A stretch of DNA of 64,000 bases, taken from contig MNCI01016355.1 of NCBI GenBank assembly GCA_015680685.1, positions 645,106 to 709,105 of the forward strand, given 5' to 3'. Position 1 is the first letter of the stretch, and every line of letters begins with the position of its first letter. This document shows, piece by piece, positions 61,435-64,000 of this stretch. Made by a program: the position numbers and the translations under genes. The notes beneath the pieces were generated by a model. That model saw only the letters and a program-made list of their open reading frames with translations, had not been told where the DNA came from and searched no databases. The DNA comes from Gnetum montanum. Lineage: Eukaryota > Streptophyta > Gnetopsida > Gnetales > Gnetaceae.

Positions 61435-62459
61435 ATGTCTTCTTCTTACAGGGCTAATTTTCTATCTATTGATGATTCTACAAGGAGATGTAACGTGATA
61501 ATAAAAAACAAGGGTGATACACCCTAGTAACTCAAAGTGGCATACCAACATCTAGATCCCTATTATCTAGGTTTCACTTTCATCCTCGACTAGGATGATC
61601 ATTTGCAATGGAGGGACATGAAAGGTAATACTGTGTTACCATCTAACCATTTAATCCCATCAATGTTCATGGAAACATTAATGAAAGTGGGACTAGAAGT
61701 GACTACCAATGACTACAAACTAGTTAATAAAACATTTATGCCATACTAGCTTATCGAAGCCCAATTGGAAATGAATTGTTTCATAGAAGCATGTCATAGA
61801 GTTGTCAAGAGAAATAGGGCTACCATTCCACTAACATTGTCATCCAAGAAGAAAGATCTTGATGATAAATTTGTTAGATCTCATCATTGAAACTTTCCAA
61901 TCCTTGTTGGAGATGACACAACAAATCCATGATTATGTTTAACATTGGTTAGCAACCAAGGAAAAGGAAGGGTAGGATCTTATGCAAGGAGAACATGTAG
62001 GCACAAGTCTTCTAATATGGTAAGCTAAGATGATTATAGGGATCATGGAAGAAGAATAAGCTAGTACAACTCTCTTGGTTCTTCATATTCCTCATTCTTA
62101 TTATTGTCTAGCTTTGACGAGGGTGAATATGATTGAGAAAAAAGGGATAATGGCAAATGACCTAGTAGAGATGATAAGATAGAACATTGTAGGAATGGTA
62201 GATATGACTAAGAAATAAGGCATAAAGTTGAAAGAAGGCATAGTGGGCACCAGAGAAGAGTGCATGGTCATAATAAAGACCATGAAAATGAAGATGATTA
62301 TGATGAATCTTTACTTACTACTTGTAGCATGATTAACATCAGGAAGGTAGTATACATTCCTACTAGGCATTAAAGATATAGTTGAATCAAATGATTATAC
62401 ATGAACAATATTTAATTTTTAGGGATGCTATAATGCTAATATGTAGCATCATCTATAAG
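61435..62459 (+). pseudogene. gag fragment of element D, cut by LTR E+
   Basis: Begins near ATG 61,435 (MSSSYRANFLS) and shows the conserved N-terminal gag block (YQHLDPYYLGFTFILD, 61,535-61,600; WRDMKGNTVLPSNH). It degrades with stops and is interrupted at 62,460 by the next LTR. Confidence 0.65.
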
Positions 62460-63448
62460 TGATGGGACACGATATTGCATGGGCTGTGATATCGCATCCG
62501 ACGTGATATCGGATCCCCCGCGATATTGCGTACGCGATATCATGTCTTCCCCTGTGATATCACGTACACGATATCACAGTGCACCGTCATATTTATAAAT
62601 AAGAGGCAGATCTCCCTTGTTTCATAATCCTGGGCTAGAAGTAGGAAAACTCTGGCAAATTGATCACTCCAGAGATAGAATATTTTCCATGTGCCCGCAA
62701 TAGGAGTCCTAAAGTGTATGGATCTTTATTCGAGCAACATTGTACTTGAACACAAGTTGTGTATGGAAATAAAGAAGAACTTGTTGGATAAACCTTGTAG
62801 TGCATGGAATAAGATTTATTTATTGCTTTCTCTCTCACCCTTAAACTCCTAGAATGCAGAATGAGTACGACTTGATTACGAGCATCTAGTGTGACTACTT
62901 GGTAACCCAGTGGCGTATTCAGGATTTGCGCTTGGTAATCCCAGTGGTAGTCGTGCACCAAGATGTGTGCAGTTGGTCAAGGAATCAGCCGCTCATCGCA
63001 CTTAGGCTAGATTAGATTCTCTCAATCCTTTCCTCCTAGTTAAGTGCCTCAGTACAACCACTTCGAGCACATGCGTTACGCGTGGTGATCCCAGCAACGA
63101 TTAGCATTTGGTAGCTGCGGTTGCATCGGTTCAGGGTGTGTACGGTAAGTGGGAATGGATGCTGATGCTAGGTAATTTAGACTTAGTCATTAGTTAGAGT
63201 AGTAATTAGTTTCTCAACCCTTCACCTCGATAGCATAGGAGAAAAACATAAAGACTATAAAAATCATATACCTCGGACTTACTTAACCATACACCATGAC
63301 AACTACAAGTAAGTCTGGGAAGACAAAAAATGATTAACCCTAAGTGTTCCATGGGGCATGTAGGCACTTAGTCTGTGGAGTTCGACTGGATCACACATGC
63401 TACGCTTGTTTCGTATGGTTGAGTGTAGGGGTATCTCGCCACTCATCA
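62460..63448 (+). repeat. 5' LTR of element E+ (mosaic)
   Basis: 989 bp, TGATGGGACACG ... CACTCATCA. U3 is packed with GATATC-type palindromes (62,468-62,580); TATA box at 62,594-62,601. About 63,045-63,180 matches the U5 part of B-type LTRs, while the preceding part matches the gag-only element's LTR, making it longer than either. Confidence 0.88.
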
Positions 63449-63449
63449 T

Positions 63450-63467
63450 TGGCACCGTTGCCGGGGA
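63450..63467 (+). other. Primer binding site of element E+
   Basis: TGGCACCGTTGCCGGGGA, one base from the tRNA-Asp complement and the best preserved plus-strand site. Confidence 0.82.
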
Positions 63468-63592
63468 CTAAGTGTTTGTGCGCCGAATAGAACATAGGAT
63501 ATCACTCAAATCATTGGGAGCCTAAACGAACCTTCGGGTTAATTAATTAACTATGAATTTATAATGGTAAGTCAGCACACCTATAAGACATC

Positions 63593-64000
63593 ATGTCTTC
63601 TTCTTCTTCTTCTCACAAAAGCAATTCACCACCTAGGGATAATACAAAAGACAGTCGGCAATCAAAAACACATAACCTAAATCAACCGATTCCTCAACAA
63701 TATAGGATGGAATATACTCATCCTGATGAGTATATTCCTAACTTTACTTTTATCCTCCATCAAGATGAATAGATGCACTGGAGGGATTTTTTTGGTAACA
63801 TAGTGTTACCTCCAGATCGATCTGTCCTGAGCATGCTTCTCCATGCCTTAGCACAGATTGGCATGACAGAATTATACACTGAATACGTTGCGGCAAACTT
63901 TAACATGAGGGATTACCATCCCACACCTTTACAACGTATGAGGGACGTAAGGCAGGAGAGCCAAAATACACTATTGAAGGGAAAAGAGGTCTTGCATGTC
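63593..64000 (+). pseudogene. gag of element E+, N-terminal part (runs off the window)
   Basis: ATG 63,593 begins with a serine run (MSSSSSSSHKSNSPP). The N-terminal gag block is well preserved: YTHPDEYIPNFTFILHQDE, HWRDFFGNIVLPPDRSV, SMLLHALAQIGM. There is one in-frame TAG (63,770-63,772), where element B has CAG. It is the least decayed gag-pol-type N-terminus here, and the frame is open to the window edge. Confidence 0.8.

Noticed and set aside
63562-63572. Splice donor ATGGTAAGT in the leader of element E+
   Set aside because: It is a good donor by sequence, but it is not clearly conserved in the leaders of the gag-only elements whose accessory ORFs have acceptor-like sites, so pairing them is speculative.

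Overview
The window is eukaryotic nuclear DNA from a retrotransposon-dense seed-plant genome; the density and decay of the elements suggest a conifer or another large plant genome, but species is not determinable here. The evidence is a plant-type 26S proteasome ATPase gene with five exons and GT-AG (plus one GC-AG) introns, plant Ty3/Gypsy retrotransposons with TG...CA long terminal repeats (LTRs), primer binding sites resembling the 3' end of plant tRNA-Asp, and AT-rich intergenic DNA. Only one gene looks alive: RPT3 at 15,542-18,526 on the minus strand. Almost everything else is transposable-element sequence in various stages of decay.  Layout. (1) 1-8,696: a minus-strand Ty3/Gypsy-like element with a nearly intact gag-protease frame (6,933-3,377) and no reverse transcriptase in the window; where pol would be expected there is instead a plus-strand, intron-containing, antisense gene (1-2,597). 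(2) 8,697-11,450: an older plus-strand gag-protease relic that seems to have received element 1. (3) 11,451-15,541: AT-rich DNA with one tRNA-derived SINE-like head. (4) 15,542-18,526: RPT3. (5) 19,400-32,556: a second SINE-like head, a broken LINE-type ORF1 with a CCHC knuckle split by a solo LTR, a coiled-coil ORF relic, and a complete gag-only element in minus orientation (23,798-30,284) with a perfect TCCCT target-site duplication. (6) 32,557-60,480: a nest. An old minus-strand gag-pol element (C) has been broken by a gag-only plus-strand element (A, 33,092-38,733), by a full-length gag-pol plus-strand element (B, 38,787-48,854) and by a 3'-truncated gag-pol element (D', 54,610-59,620). 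(7) 60,480-64,000: two more plus-strand 5' ends with LTR, primer binding site and gag (D and E+), the last running off the window.  How they fit together. B, C and D' encode or once encoded gag, protease, reverse transcriptase, RNase H and integrase. A and the 23.8-30.3 kb element have related LTRs, tRNA-Asp type primer sites and homologous gag, but lack pol and carry instead a small sense ORF beginning MAPK, just after an AG splice-acceptor-like sequence. This is the pattern of an autonomous/non-autonomous partnership. Gag proteins of five elements share a non-canonical Cys/His motif (C-x6-H-P-K-G-x-C-P-x3-H). Stops and lost catalytic residues are mostly explained by C-to-T or G-to-A changes, as expected from long-term cytosine methylation. 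Four single-N positions and one 56-N run mark assembly joins, at least two of them with duplicated flanks.
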